The notes beneath the pieces were generated by a model. The model had not been told where the DNA came from. It saw only the letters and a list, made by a program, of their open reading frames with translations, and made no database searches. Source: Caldilineaceae bacterium SB0664_bin_27 (GTDB taxonomy: Bacteria > Chloroflexota > Anaerolineae > Caldilineales > Caldilineaceae). Taken from it: 64,000 nt of DNA. Positions 42,046 to 51,088 of this stretch are shown here, piece by piece (positions within the stretch are counted from its first letter, which is position 1; each line of letters starts with the position of its first letter). Location: the NCBI GenBank assembly GCA_009838625.1, contig VXRG01000004.1, positions 1 to 64,000 on the forward strand, given 5' to 3'. A program made the position numbers and the translations under genes.

Positions 42046-43119
42046 ATGCTTCTCATTGACGCCCACCTCGATCTGGCGATGAACGCGCTGCAGGGCAACC
42101 GGGACCTGACGCGTTCGGTCTATACGATTCGGACAACTGAACAGAAGAACAGCGGCAAGGGACAAGGTTACGGTACGGTTGCCTTTCCGGAGATGCGCAA
42201 GGGCCGGGTCGCGCTCAGTTTCGCGACCGCGATCGCGCGCTCGACGGGACGTCCCGCCCCGAACATCGACTACGATCATCCTACCCAGGCCAGCGCGATC
42301 GCGCAGGGTCATCTGGCCTACTACCGGGGGTTGGAGGATCTGGGGATCGTGCGCGTCATCACGACCGGGAGCGAGTTGGACAAGCACTGGAATGAATGGA
42401 CGGCATGGGAGGACGCGGGAGGCGAGGAGCCGCCGCTCGGTTTTGTGCTCTCGATGGAGGGGGCCGATCCGATCTTGTCGCCGGAGCATGTCGAGTTTTG
42501 GTACGAGGCCGGGCTCCGTGCAATCGGTCCTTCTCATTACGGGCCCAACCGCTACGCGGGCGGCACGGGGACGGAACTCGGACTGGGCGAGATGGGTCCG
42601 GCCCTGCTGCGGGAAATGGAGCGGCTGGGGATCATGTTGGACCTGACGCACTTGTCTGATGAGTCATTTTGGCAGGCGCTGGAGATCTACAATGGCCCGG
42701 TTCTGGCCAGCCACAACAACTGCCGGGCAATCGTCCCGCACCAGCGCCAGTTCAGCGACGAGCAGCTGCGCGCCATTATCGAACGCGGTGGCGTCGTCGG
42801 CATGGCGATGGACGTCTGGATGATGTCGACGAAGTGGCGGGGTGGCCAGGCGTGGAACTACGATATTATGCTGGAAGATATGGTGCCCCACATCGATCAC
42901 ATATGCGAACTGGCGGGCAACGCCAACAACATCGCCATAGGCACCGATCTTGACGGCGGTTTCGGCCGCGAGCAGTCTCCGGCCGATTTGGACACGATCG
43001 CCGATCTGCAGCGGATCCCGGAGCTGTTGCGCGGCAACGGATATTCAGAGGATGATATTGCGGCGATCTGTCATGGGAACTGGCTGCGCCTCTTGGGGGA
43101 GGCGCTTGGGGGCACGTAA
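42046..43119 (+). CDS. Membrane dipeptidase (peptidase M19)
   Basis: LIDAHLDLAMNAL, LSMEGADPI, LDLTHLSDESFWQAL, ASHNNCRAIVPHQRQ, IGTDLDGGFGREQ. Confidence 0.92.
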   Translation: MLLIDAHLDLAMNALQGNRDLTRSVYTIRTTEQKNSGKGQGYGTVAFPEMRKGRVALSFATAIARSTGRPAPNIDYDHPTQASAIAQGHLAYYRGLEDLGIVRVITTGSELDKHWNEWTAWEDAGGEEPPLGFVLSMEGADPILSPEHVEFWYEAGLRAIGPSHYGPNRYAGGTGTELGLGEMGPALLREMERLGIMLDLTHLSDESFWQALEIYNGPVLASHNNCRAIVPHQRQFSDEQLRAIIERGGVVGMAMDVWMMSTKWRGGQAWNYDIMLEDMVPHIDHICELAGNANNIAIGTDLDGGFGREQSPADLDTIADLQRIPELLRGNGYSEDDIAAICHGNWLRLLGEALGGT

Positions 43120-43644
43120 ATGATACGCGGGACTCTTCTTTCCTTGAGCCTTGCGTCGGCGCTGGTCATTTTGGCATGCGGTCCTTCCGGGGGTGAAGAG
43201 AGCGGCCAACCGTTGCAGAGCGAAGCCCCGACCGTAGAAGTTACAGCAACTCCGACCGAGGTCAGCCTTCCCCAGGTTGACGGGCCTGTGGATGGGGCAG
43301 ACGTTTCCAACACACAGTTGGTTGCGCTGGGTGAAATCCTCTACCAGCAGTATTGCGCCTCCTGCCACGGCGCGGAGCTTGAGGGGCAAGCGAATTGGAA
43401 GATACGGGATGAAAACGGATTCCTACCTGCCCCTCCGCATGATGAGACCGGACACACCTGGCATCACCCTGACGAGCAGCTGTTTGAGATCACAAAGATT
43501 GGAACGGAGGCTTACGTAGGCAGTGGATACCGGAGCAATATGATCGGCTTCGGCGATCAGCTTGACGACACTGAGATCTGGGCCGTATTGGCCTACATCA
43601 AGAGCCAGTGGCCGGCGAGAACTCAAAGGGCGCAACCCAAATAG
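43120..43644 (+). CDS. Cytochrome c lipoprotein
   Basis: Lipobox LVILACG; CASCHGAELEGQ haem motif; NMIGFGDQLDDTEIWAVLAYIKS. Confidence 0.88.
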   Translation: MIRGTLLSLSLASALVILACGPSGGEESGQPLQSEAPTVEVTATPTEVSLPQVDGPVDGADVSNTQLVALGEILYQQYCASCHGAELEGQANWKIRDENGFLPAPPHDETGHTWHHPDEQLFEITKIGTEAYVGSGYRSNMIGFGDQLDDTEIWAVLAYIKSQWPARTQRAQPK

Positions 43645-43742
43645 GTTGGTCTGATCCTGTAACGAGAGAACGCTGGCGGGCAAGTGTAATCTATGAATTG
43701 CCAAAGAGCTGCAGTGGAGTGCCGAAACGGGGGGGCGAGAAG

Positions 43743-44039
43743 ATGACTACCAGGACAGTTCAGGATCTACAGTTTGCCGTTTCTCAACTCTCGGCGCACG
43801 AACTGGCTCGATTCAGGGCATGGTTCGAGGAATTTGAGGCTAAGATTTGGGATGAGAAATTTGAAGAAGATGTCAAGAGTGGGAAACTGGAACATCTCGC
43901 CGAACAAGCCATTGCCGATTTGCGAGCAGGGAATTGCAAAGAGCTGTATGACATTTCGCCAACCCTGAATTTTGGCAACGATATCAAAATCTGCCAAGAG
44001 ATGTTCAACAGTTTGCTGACAGAAACTTCGAGTTGCTAA
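43743..44039 (+). CDS. Small antitoxin-like protein; C-terminal about 30 aa probably frameshift-derived
   Basis: MTTRTVQDLQFAVSQLSAHELARFRAWFEEFEAKIWDEKFEEDVKSGKLEHLAEQAIADLRAGNCKEL resembles antitoxins paired with RelE/ParE-like toxins. Confidence 0.65.
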   Translation: MTTRTVQDLQFAVSQLSAHELARFRAWFEEFEAKIWDEKFEEDVKSGKLEHLAEQAIADLRAGNCKELYDISPTLNFGNDIKICQEMFNSLLTETSSC

Positions 44040-44098
44040 AACGAAACGCCAGACATCCCTCATTAAGCCTGAAGAAGGTCGGCAGGTACTGGTCAGTA
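43952..44098 (+). pseudogene. Remnant of RelE/ParE-like toxin, lacking in-frame start and C-terminus
   Basis: Hand translation: HFANPEFWQRYQNLPRDVQQFADRNFELLKRNARHPSLSLKKVGRYWSV, directly after a TGA and then running into ridA. Confidence 0.65.
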
Positions 44099-44131
44099 CC
44101 ATTTCATAAGAGGAAACGGGAGACAATACAA

Positions 44132-44512
44132 ATGCGCAAGGAAGTACACACTGAGAAAGGGGCGCCGCCCGCGGGCATCTATTCGCAGGGCATCGTGGCC
44201 GACGGTCCGGTCGCCTACATCGCCGGTCAAGGGCCGCTTGACCCTGCCACAGGCCAGCGCGTCGAAGGCGGATTTCGCGAACAGGCGACGCGCGTATTCG
44301 ACAATTTGACGATCCTGCTGGAAGAGGCGGGAACGTCGTGGGAGCACGTGACGAAGGTCGGTGTCTTTCTGGCCGACCTGAGCGACTTTGCCGAGATGAA
44401 TGAGGTCTACGAGCAGTATGTCACCAAGCCGTATCCGGCGCGGACGACGATCGGCTGCCAATTGCCGAACATTTTGCTCGAGGTCGATTGTATCGCGGTG
44501 GTGCCGGAGTAG
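44132..44512 (+). CDS. ridA: RidA family protein
   Basis: GAPPAGIYSQGIVADGPVAYIAGQGPLDPATG, PARTTIGCQLPNILLEVDCIAVVPE; start reassigned to ATG 44132. Confidence 0.9.
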   Translation: MRKEVHTEKGAPPAGIYSQGIVADGPVAYIAGQGPLDPATGQRVEGGFREQATRVFDNLTILLEEAGTSWEHVTKVGVFLADLSDFAEMNEVYEQYVTKPYPARTTIGCQLPNILLEVDCIAVVPE

Positions 44513-44562
44513 AGGCAGCGGACCTTGATTTGGCAAGCAGTAGAGTGCAATAGGAGTGAACG

Positions 44563-44856
44563 ATGACCTTTGACGAATTCAAAGCGAGCCTTTCTGATGA
44601 CGCCCCGCCAGCCGATGTAGGCGCGCCGCTGGTGGCCCTGTGGATGGAGGCGGGGGACGACTGGGACGGCGCCCACGACGCATTGCAGGGGCAACCGGAC
44701 TTAAATGGTTCGGCCTGGGTACATGCCTATCTGCACCGGGTTGAAGGCGATATACCCAATGCCAATCACTGGTATCAACGCGCCCAGAAACCGCCCAGCA
44801 GTGCTTCTCTGCCTGAAGAGTGGGAAGAGATCGCCCGCGCCCTCATACAGGGATAA
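44563..44856 (+). CDS. Small hypothetical protein
   Basis: 97-aa ORF; WMEAGDDWDGAHDALQ...WVHAYLHRVEGDIPNANHWYQRA. Confidence 0.75.
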   Translation: MTFDEFKASLSDDAPPADVGAPLVALWMEAGDDWDGAHDALQGQPDLNGSAWVHAYLHRVEGDIPNANHWYQRAQKPPSSASLPEEWEEIARALIQG

Positions 44857-44894
44857 CTGATTCAAACAAGACTGCGGCCGTTCCATCGGGAAAC

Positions 44895-46151
44895 ATGAGT
44901 CCGTCAGTTTCTGAAAGGATCTTCCCGACCCCTATGTCATTACCTTCGTTCGCGCCCTCGGCCGAGCGCGTTCCTGTGTCCCGAATACGGGCGCTGGCGG
45001 ACGTGGCTTTCGGCATGGAGGACGTGCTTCCCCTGCAGTTTGGCGAGTCAACCTTGCCGACGCCGCCCTACGTGATCGACGCGGTGAACCAGGCAGCGCA
45101 GGAGGGTTGGACCTACTACTCCCCTAATCAGGGGCTGCCGTCGCTGCGCGTGGCAATTGCCAACCTGATAGCAAGGCTGCACGACGTAGAGATCGATCCC
45201 ACGGAGATTCAGATCAATTCCGGGGGCGTGCAGGCGCTAAACCTGGCAATCAAGTGTGTCATCGATCCGGGCGATGAGGCGATTGTACTGAGCCCGAACT
45301 GGCCGAATGGATCGGCGATGATTGAGATGTTCGGTGCACGCGCCGTGGAAGTGCCGATGGCGCGGGCGGGGCAGCGCTTTACCCCGGATGTGGAGGCCAT
45401 GGAGCGTGCGCTTTCGCCGCGTACACGCCTGCTCCTGTACGCTTCGCCCTCCAATCCACTCGGCTGGACAGCGACGGTCGCCGAACAGCGGATGTTGCTG
45501 GACTTTGCGCGGCAACACGGGCTGTGGCTGCTGACCGACGAGGTCTACGAGCGGATATATTACGGCGGTCAGGGCGAAGCAGGGGGCAGGGAGGGTAGCG
45601 CCAGCGCCTGTTCAGGGCAGCTTGCGCCTTCCATCCTGAAGCTCTGTTCGCGAGAGGACGCCGTCATCGTCGTCAACTCCTTCTCCAAAACCTACTGCAT
45701 GACGGGATGGCGGCTTGGCTGGATGGTGAGCAGGCCGGACTTCGTACAAAAAGCGGCACAGCTGAACGAGTTCATCGTTTCGCACGCGCCTACAATGATC
45801 CAGCGTGGCGGTGAAGCGGCGATCGCCCATGGAGAGGATGACATAGCGGCGATGGTAGAGGAGTTTCAGGAGCGGCGCGACTTCTGTGCCGGGATGCTGC
45901 GAGAGGTTCCCGGGGTCAACTTGCCGGAGCCGGAAGGGGCTTTCTACCTCTTTCCGCAACTTGACGGAATCAAAAACTCATACCAATTCTCGCTGGATCT
46001 ATTGCAAGAAATGCACGTGGCCGTTGCACCGGGCAGCGCTTTTGGCAACGGCGGTGAAGGGTCGATCCGCATCTGTTACGCGCCGGGGATGGACGTGCTG
46101 AGACCGGCGATGGAGCGGATTTGCGAGTTCATCCAGAATTACAGCCCTTAA
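44895..46151 (+). CDS. Class I/II PLP-dependent aminotransferase
   Basis: YYSPNQGLPSLRVAIA, ASPSNPLGWTA, LLTDEVYERIYYGG, NSFSKTYCMTGWRLGWM. Confidence 0.93.
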   Translation: MSPSVSERIFPTPMSLPSFAPSAERVPVSRIRALADVAFGMEDVLPLQFGESTLPTPPYVIDAVNQAAQEGWTYYSPNQGLPSLRVAIANLIARLHDVEIDPTEIQINSGGVQALNLAIKCVIDPGDEAIVLSPNWPNGSAMIEMFGARAVEVPMARAGQRFTPDVEAMERALSPRTRLLLYASPSNPLGWTATVAEQRMLLDFARQHGLWLLTDEVYERIYYGGQGEAGGREGSASACSGQLAPSILKLCSREDAVIVVNSFSKTYCMTGWRLGWMVSRPDFVQKAAQLNEFIVSHAPTMIQRGGEAAIAHGEDDIAAMVEEFQERRDFCAGMLREVPGVNLPEPEGAFYLFPQLDGIKNSYQFSLDLLQEMHVAVAPGSAFGNGGEGSIRICYAPGMDVLRPAMERICEFIQNYSP

Positions 46152-46199
46152 CGGAATCGTTTTGAACCAAGCCCAGACAGACCAGACAAGGAAGACGGA

Positions 46200-46922
46200 A
46201 TGAATCCTCAAGAGATCCTCGAAGAGTTGAAGACGGTCGATACGCCGTCGATCACCAACGTTGTCGCCACTTACCCTGAAGATCCGCTCTGCTTGGGCCT
46301 TTACAACCCGTGGACGGAAAACTGGTATACGGATGAGACGATCCGCTGCATGTATCCTGAGTTGGGAGCGCTGGCAGGTTACGCGGTTACATGCGTCTAT
46401 GGGCTGCCGGATCCAAACTTCTCGCGTGTGGGTTTCACGGACGTGCTGGAGGCGCTGGACGCGTCGCCCAAGCCGACGATCCTGGTCCTGGAGCAGAAGT
46501 TTCCGCCCGAAATTGCAGGCAAGGTAGGGCTGGCCGGCGGCAACATGACTGCCGCGATGCAGGCGGTAGGCTGTGTGGGCTGCATCTCGAACGGCCCGTC
46601 AAGAGACATCGACGAGATCCGGCCGATGGGCTTCCAGTATCTGCTCAGCGGCGTCACTCCGGGACATGGGGCGATGGCGGTGCAGTCGGTGAATGTGCCC
46701 GTGCACATTCGCGGGATGGACGTCGCTCCGGGCGAAATTGTGCATATGGATGAGAACGGCGCCTGCAAGTTCCCGGCCGACAAGATGGGGGATGTTCTGC
46801 GCAACGTAAAGCAGCTGCTGGCGCACGAAGAGGAACGCATTGGTATGATGCAGAATGCATCGAGCGCCGCGGAGGTTCGGGCAATCCTGGCCGGCCATAG
46901 TTACGGGGATGACGAAGAGTAA
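46200..46922 (+). CDS. RraA-like family protein
   Basis: VDTPSITNVV, VGLAGGNMTAAMQAVGCVGCISNGPSRDIDEI, APGEIVHMDENGACKFP. Confidence 0.88.
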   Translation: MNPQEILEELKTVDTPSITNVVATYPEDPLCLGLYNPWTENWYTDETIRCMYPELGALAGYAVTCVYGLPDPNFSRVGFTDVLEALDASPKPTILVLEQKFPPEIAGKVGLAGGNMTAAMQAVGCVGCISNGPSRDIDEIRPMGFQYLLSGVTPGHGAMAVQSVNVPVHIRGMDVAPGEIVHMDENGACKFPADKMGDVLRNVKQLLAHEEERIGMMQNASSAAEVRAILAGHSYGDDEE

Positions 46923-46946
46923 GAGGCAAGGGGTGAGAGAACAGAA

Positions 46947-46985
46947 GAGGGGAGTGAGTGTTGAGCTCACTCCCCTCTTTTTTTC
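46947..46985 (+). terminator. Rho-independent terminator
   Basis: AGAGGGGAGTGAG-TGTTGAG-CTCACTCCCCTCT followed by T-tract; 13-bp perfect stem. Confidence 0.93.
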
Positions 46986-47001
46986 GGTGAGTGCCCCTTT
47001 T

Positions 47002-47469
47002 TCACGGCTGGGATTCTTCAGTTTCGGTTACTTCGATGCTGACGGCGACATAGCCGTCATTGTCGCTCAGGACGTCGTCATTGATGCGCAAGTAGAGAAT
47101 GCCGTGTTGGGTCGCCTGCATGTTTACGCCTTCGCCGACGACGAAGCGACCGCCGGTTTCGCCGATGCGACCGATGAGCGCGCCGCCGGACCCGCTGGAA
47201 ACAGGATAGAAGCTTGGCGCCGGAAATCTCGGGTGACCCGCGGGCCCGTGGAACTCATCGGGCGTATAGAGCCATTCACCTTCCGCTTCAATCTCGACCC
47301 GGTCTCCCTGATCGACACGAACACCGGTGCTCTGCCAGTCGCGGTAGGCGTAGATTCGTTTAGTGAGCAGCTCGCTGTGGTGGCGGGAAACGGTCAGGAC
47401 CGGCTGTGCGGTCTGCGTCAGGACCACCAGGACAGCGATGCCACCTGCAAGAAGAAGTAGCTTTCGCAT
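47002..47469 (-). CDS. Small exported protein with LecA/PA-IL-like carbohydrate-binding domain
   Basis: Signal-like N-terminus; DWQSTGVRVDQGDRVEIEAEGEW...GPAGHPRFP...GALIGRIGE...LYLRINDDVLSDNDGYVAVSI. Confidence 0.6.
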   Translation of the reverse strand: MRKLLLLAGGIAVLVVLTQTAQPVLTVSRHHSELLTKRIYAYRDWQSTGVRVDQGDRVEIEAEGEWLYTPDEFHGPAGHPRFPAPSFYPVSSGSGGALIGRIGETGGRFVVGEGVNMQATQHGILYLRINDDVLSDNDGYVAVSIEVTETEESQP

Positions 47470-47472
47470 ACG

Positions 47473-49323
47473 TCACTCCTCCGCAGAAGGCCGCAGTTCA
47501 AGGATCGGCTCGGCGCCGGTACCCAGGATCCACTTGCTGTTCTCCTTCAGTTCGACGGCAATGAGGTAGTCGATATACTTTTCTGCGAGCGCGCCTTTGC
47601 CTTCCAGTTCGCTGAGGATGGCGCGGACGGCAAGCTGCTGGGCCTCGGTCGTTAGCTGGATCTGTTCGGCTTCGGCCGCGGCTGTGGTAGAGATGCGATA
47701 GGCGGCGGCTTCGGCCTCCTTCTGAGCGGCGTAGAACTGGGCGTCGGCAACGGTGCGCTGCTGGGCCGCTTCGGCCTCGGCCTGCTCCTGTCGCTGCACG
47801 GCCACCATGCGGTCCTTGATGGCTGACAGCACCTCGGCGGGCGGCGACGCGCTCTGGATCTGGACGGTCATGAATTCGACGCCGTACTGATCTTCCTTCT
47901 CCTTCAACTCCTGCATAATCTCAAGGTTCATCTCCGTACGCTGGTTCATGACGCCGGTCATCGTCTTGGTGTTGATGACATCGCGCAGCCTGCCCTGCAC
48001 GAATTCGAAGACGATGCGCTCCGGGTCGTCGACGGCGAGGGCGAAGCGCTCAGGGTTGGTGACGCGGTAGGTGAACTGCAGTGAGACGTCCATCGTGACA
48101 TTGTCGGAGGTCATGGCGGGTATGCGCTCGACGTAGCCCAGCCGCTCGATGACTTTGACAATTATGACCGTGTCAACTAAGGGGACTTGAACGTGCCATC
48201 CGGGCGTTTGCACGCCGAGGAAGCGGCCGCCGCGCAGGTGCAGGCCGCGTTCGAACTCGTGGATTTTGTAGACCGCGGCGCGGCCGACGTAGAGTGCGAC
48301 CAGAAGAACTGCCAGCGCCCCCAGGACTACGATTGAGAGTTTGTAAAACCGTTCCAAGTCCGCTCCGACAGCTTGCCGTCTTTCGGGCGCGGCAGCCACT
48401 ACTGTCTCTTCGCTCATGTTTGCTTCTCCTTTGGGGGAATCGTGTCCTCCCTTCTCAGATTGCGGCAGGACGGGTAGGTCGCTGATCCTATCTGTAACCC
48501 CGGTCGATGGGGGCAGAGCTCTTGCAACCCCATCTGTAAACGAGGTAAATGCCTTTTCGAATCCAAGAATGCCGATCAACCATTTGACGAGTGGTGGAAG
48601 CAGCAAGGGCCCGCTTAGTATCAGCCAGGCCAGTCCGACAAGCGGGATCAGAACTGTGAACATGCCCATAATTCCCCTCAGATTCTCTACGTAGCCGTAA
48701 CTGAGAAGAAATAACATGTTGGTGAATATCACGCCCCCAAAAAGCAGCGTCGCCCGCGGCCAGCTCTTGTCATTGAAAAGACGCGTTGCAGAGGGAAGCC
48801 GGAACAGCAAAGCGATAACAGCCGCCGCCGCTGCTGACAGAAGCACAAATCTCCAGTTGCTTCCAACTGATTCTCCTTGAACAAGCAGCGCAAGCGGGAT
48901 GATTAGTGCTGCGTGGGGAAAAACCGTGTATACGGCAAGCAGCCGATTGGAACTGTGCCAGCCAGCCCATACCACGTTCACGAAGTAGGGCGAGAATGCA
49001 AAGAGAATGAAAAGGATTTCCAGGACTGCCGCGAACACTCCACTTTGCCATCCCATAACCGAAAGGGCGAATTGGAGGAGAGTTGCGACCGCCGCGTACA
49101 CTGCGAACCCCACCCAGCTGTGGAACCAGTGCGGACGTCCAGCCAGCCAACCCACGAACGCCCCGCCGACGTATATGATGCGCAGAGACCAGATTACTCC
49201 AAGCCTCCACCGTTCAGGGGAAATGGAGTCTGGTATGTTGATTCCCAGCCAAAAGGCTGCGGGTACCAACAGGAACGGTATTGCAATGAGTGCTGCGGTG
49301 TGAAAGCTGAAGGTGCGACTCAT
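47473..49323 (-). CDS. Polytopic membrane domain fused to SPFH/Band 7 domain protein
   Basis: About 300 aa of hydrophobic helices, then HEFERGLHLRGGRFLGVQTPGWHVQVPLVDTV...QEQAEAEAAQQRTVADAQFYAAQKEAEAAAYR (SPFH). Confidence 0.82.
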   Translation of the reverse strand: MSRTFSFHTAALIAIPFLLVPAAFWLGINIPDSISPERWRLGVIWSLRIIYVGGAFVGWLAGRPHWFHSWVGFAVYAAVATLLQFALSVMGWQSGVFAAVLEILFILFAFSPYFVNVVWAGWHSSNRLLAVYTVFPHAALIIPLALLVQGESVGSNWRFVLLSAAAAAVIALLFRLPSATRLFNDKSWPRATLLFGGVIFTNMLFLLSYGYVENLRGIMGMFTVLIPLVGLAWLILSGPLLLPPLVKWLIGILGFEKAFTSFTDGVARALPPSTGVTDRISDLPVLPQSEKGGHDSPKGEANMSEETVVAAAPERRQAVGADLERFYKLSIVVLGALAVLLVALYVGRAAVYKIHEFERGLHLRGGRFLGVQTPGWHVQVPLVDTVIIVKVIERLGYVERIPAMTSDNVTMDVSLQFTYRVTNPERFALAVDDPERIVFEFVQGRLRDVINTKTMTGVMNQRTEMNLEIMQELKEKEDQYGVEFMTVQIQSASPPAEVLSAIKDRMVAVQRQEQAEAEAAQQRTVADAQFYAAQKEAEAAAYRISTTAAAEAEQIQLTTEAQQLAVRAILSELEGKGALAEKYIDYLIAVELKENSKWILGTGAEPILELRPSAEE

Positions 49324-49659
49324 GGTCCGATCACAGGATCAGTTCGTATCTCGTCTTCAGTTTACACCAGGCAGGGGAGTTCTTTCGGCTTCGTATCGGT
49401 CCATATCCGGACAACAGTAGTACGAGACGGACGAAACGACACGTTAAGCAATTGACCCTACCGTAAGCCCTTAGCGTTCTCGAAATAGGCAGATGGGGAA
49501 TCGTGCAAAGAGTGCCTCATCTCAATTTTATGACATTTTTCTTGTTTGCACGCTCTCGCCATTGGGAATAAAATGGCATTTATCTTCCAAAGAGTGAGGA
49601 AGGACGTTTTCCGATTTGTTCCGACAGCAGAGATTCCATACCTAGCAAGGAGGATCAAA

Positions 49660-51006
49660 ATGGGAACGCAGCACAGTTTTAGTCGGCGAAGGTTTTTGCA
49701 TGGGGCAGGCTTGGGCGCCGCGGGGTTGGCGCTGGCGGCCTGCGCAGCGCCGGCAGCGGAGCCTGCCGCGGGGGACGCAGAGGCGCCCGCTGCCGAAATG
49801 CCTGAGGTTGTATTTTGGTTTCCATGGGAGGACCCTGCCCTGAACCTTCAGGACAAGTTCAATGAAGCAGGGTTGGGTGTTACAGCGGTCTGGCAACTTG
49901 GCGAATATGATTCGAACACGAAGACGATGGCCGCGCTGGCGGCCGGCACGCCGCCCCCGGTTTCATTCCTGGGCCGGTGGCAGAGCGGCGACTTGGCGGT
50001 GCGCGATGCGCTCGTGATCCTGGACGACTACATTGAGGGCGCCCAAAACTTCACTTGGGATAACATTTGGGAGCGACTGCAGAAGGATTCCATACTCTGG
50101 GGCAAGAAATGGATCGTTCCCTATACGACGGATACGCGCGCTTTGTTGTACAACAGGACTGTCATGGGAGAGGCAGGGCTTGACCCGGATGCGCCGCCAT
50201 TGACGTGGGATGAACTGCACCAGATGGCAATCGATATAACGGAACAGGACGACGCAGGCCGCCTGGATGTGATAGGGTTCACGCCCACATTCGGCAATCC
50301 TCCCGTGCACCTCATGTTTCTGACGTTGATCTGGTGCCTTGATGGCGACATGGTCAACGAGGATTTGACCCAGGTTACGATAACCGACAAGGGTGAAGAG
50401 GCCATGGTCTTCCTGAAACAGTTGATGGACGACCAGGGAGGATACGAGGCGGCAGGCGCCTTCACGAGGGGACTCAGTCTGGCGGAAGGCATCGATGCAT
50501 TTTCGGCAGGAAAGGTGGGTCTGGCGATGCACGGGCAGTGGGTGCTTCGCAACTACGACAAATACTCACCTGATCTCGACTTTGGCATGATACCGGGCCC
50601 GGTTTTCCCGGAGTATGGCATTCACGCCAACTATGACGGTGGCGGCGGCTGGTTCCTTTTCAAGGAGGGCGGACAGCCGGATGATGCCTGGGCCCTGGTC
50701 GACTTCTCGATGAACGAAGAATTCTATCTTGACCACGCAAACAGATTCCACTGGCTGCCGGCGCGCTCCGATGTGGGTGAGCAGTGGGCGGCCTTTGACG
50801 AACGGCGCGAGGTCTTCGCCGCGACGGCAAACACGGTGCGGTGGATTCCGATTTTCGTCGGCATCCTTGAAACACTGGGCGACATCGCCACCATGTTCGA
50901 CAACATTCTGATTGGCGGCAAAGACATTGCCAGCGAACTTGAGATTGCGGAAGAGAAGATTCAGGCTGTACTGGACCGGCACAACGAGTTCCCGGTGCCT
51001 TCCTAG
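49660..51006 (+). CDS. Extracellular solute-binding lipoprotein (sugar ABC importer, Tat-type signal)
   Basis: SFSRRRFLHGAGLGAAGLALAACAAP; SD AAGGAGG upstream of ATG 49660. Confidence 0.92.
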   Translation: MGTQHSFSRRRFLHGAGLGAAGLALAACAAPAAEPAAGDAEAPAAEMPEVVFWFPWEDPALNLQDKFNEAGLGVTAVWQLGEYDSNTKTMAALAAGTPPPVSFLGRWQSGDLAVRDALVILDDYIEGAQNFTWDNIWERLQKDSILWGKKWIVPYTTDTRALLYNRTVMGEAGLDPDAPPLTWDELHQMAIDITEQDDAGRLDVIGFTPTFGNPPVHLMFLTLIWCLDGDMVNEDLTQVTITDKGEEAMVFLKQLMDDQGGYEAAGAFTRGLSLAEGIDAFSAGKVGLAMHGQWVLRNYDKYSPDLDFGMIPGPVFPEYGIHANYDGGGGWFLFKEGGQPDDAWALVDFSMNEEFYLDHANRFHWLPARSDVGEQWAAFDERREVFAATANTVRWIPIFVGILETLGDIATMFDNILIGGKDIASELEIAEEKIQAVLDRHNEFPVPS

Positions 51007-51088
51007 ACCGTGCCTGATTGAAGAGCTGAATTGCGGGGTTCGGGACTCGGTGCAGACCGGGTCCTGAATCCTCTCTCTCTTAACCCTG

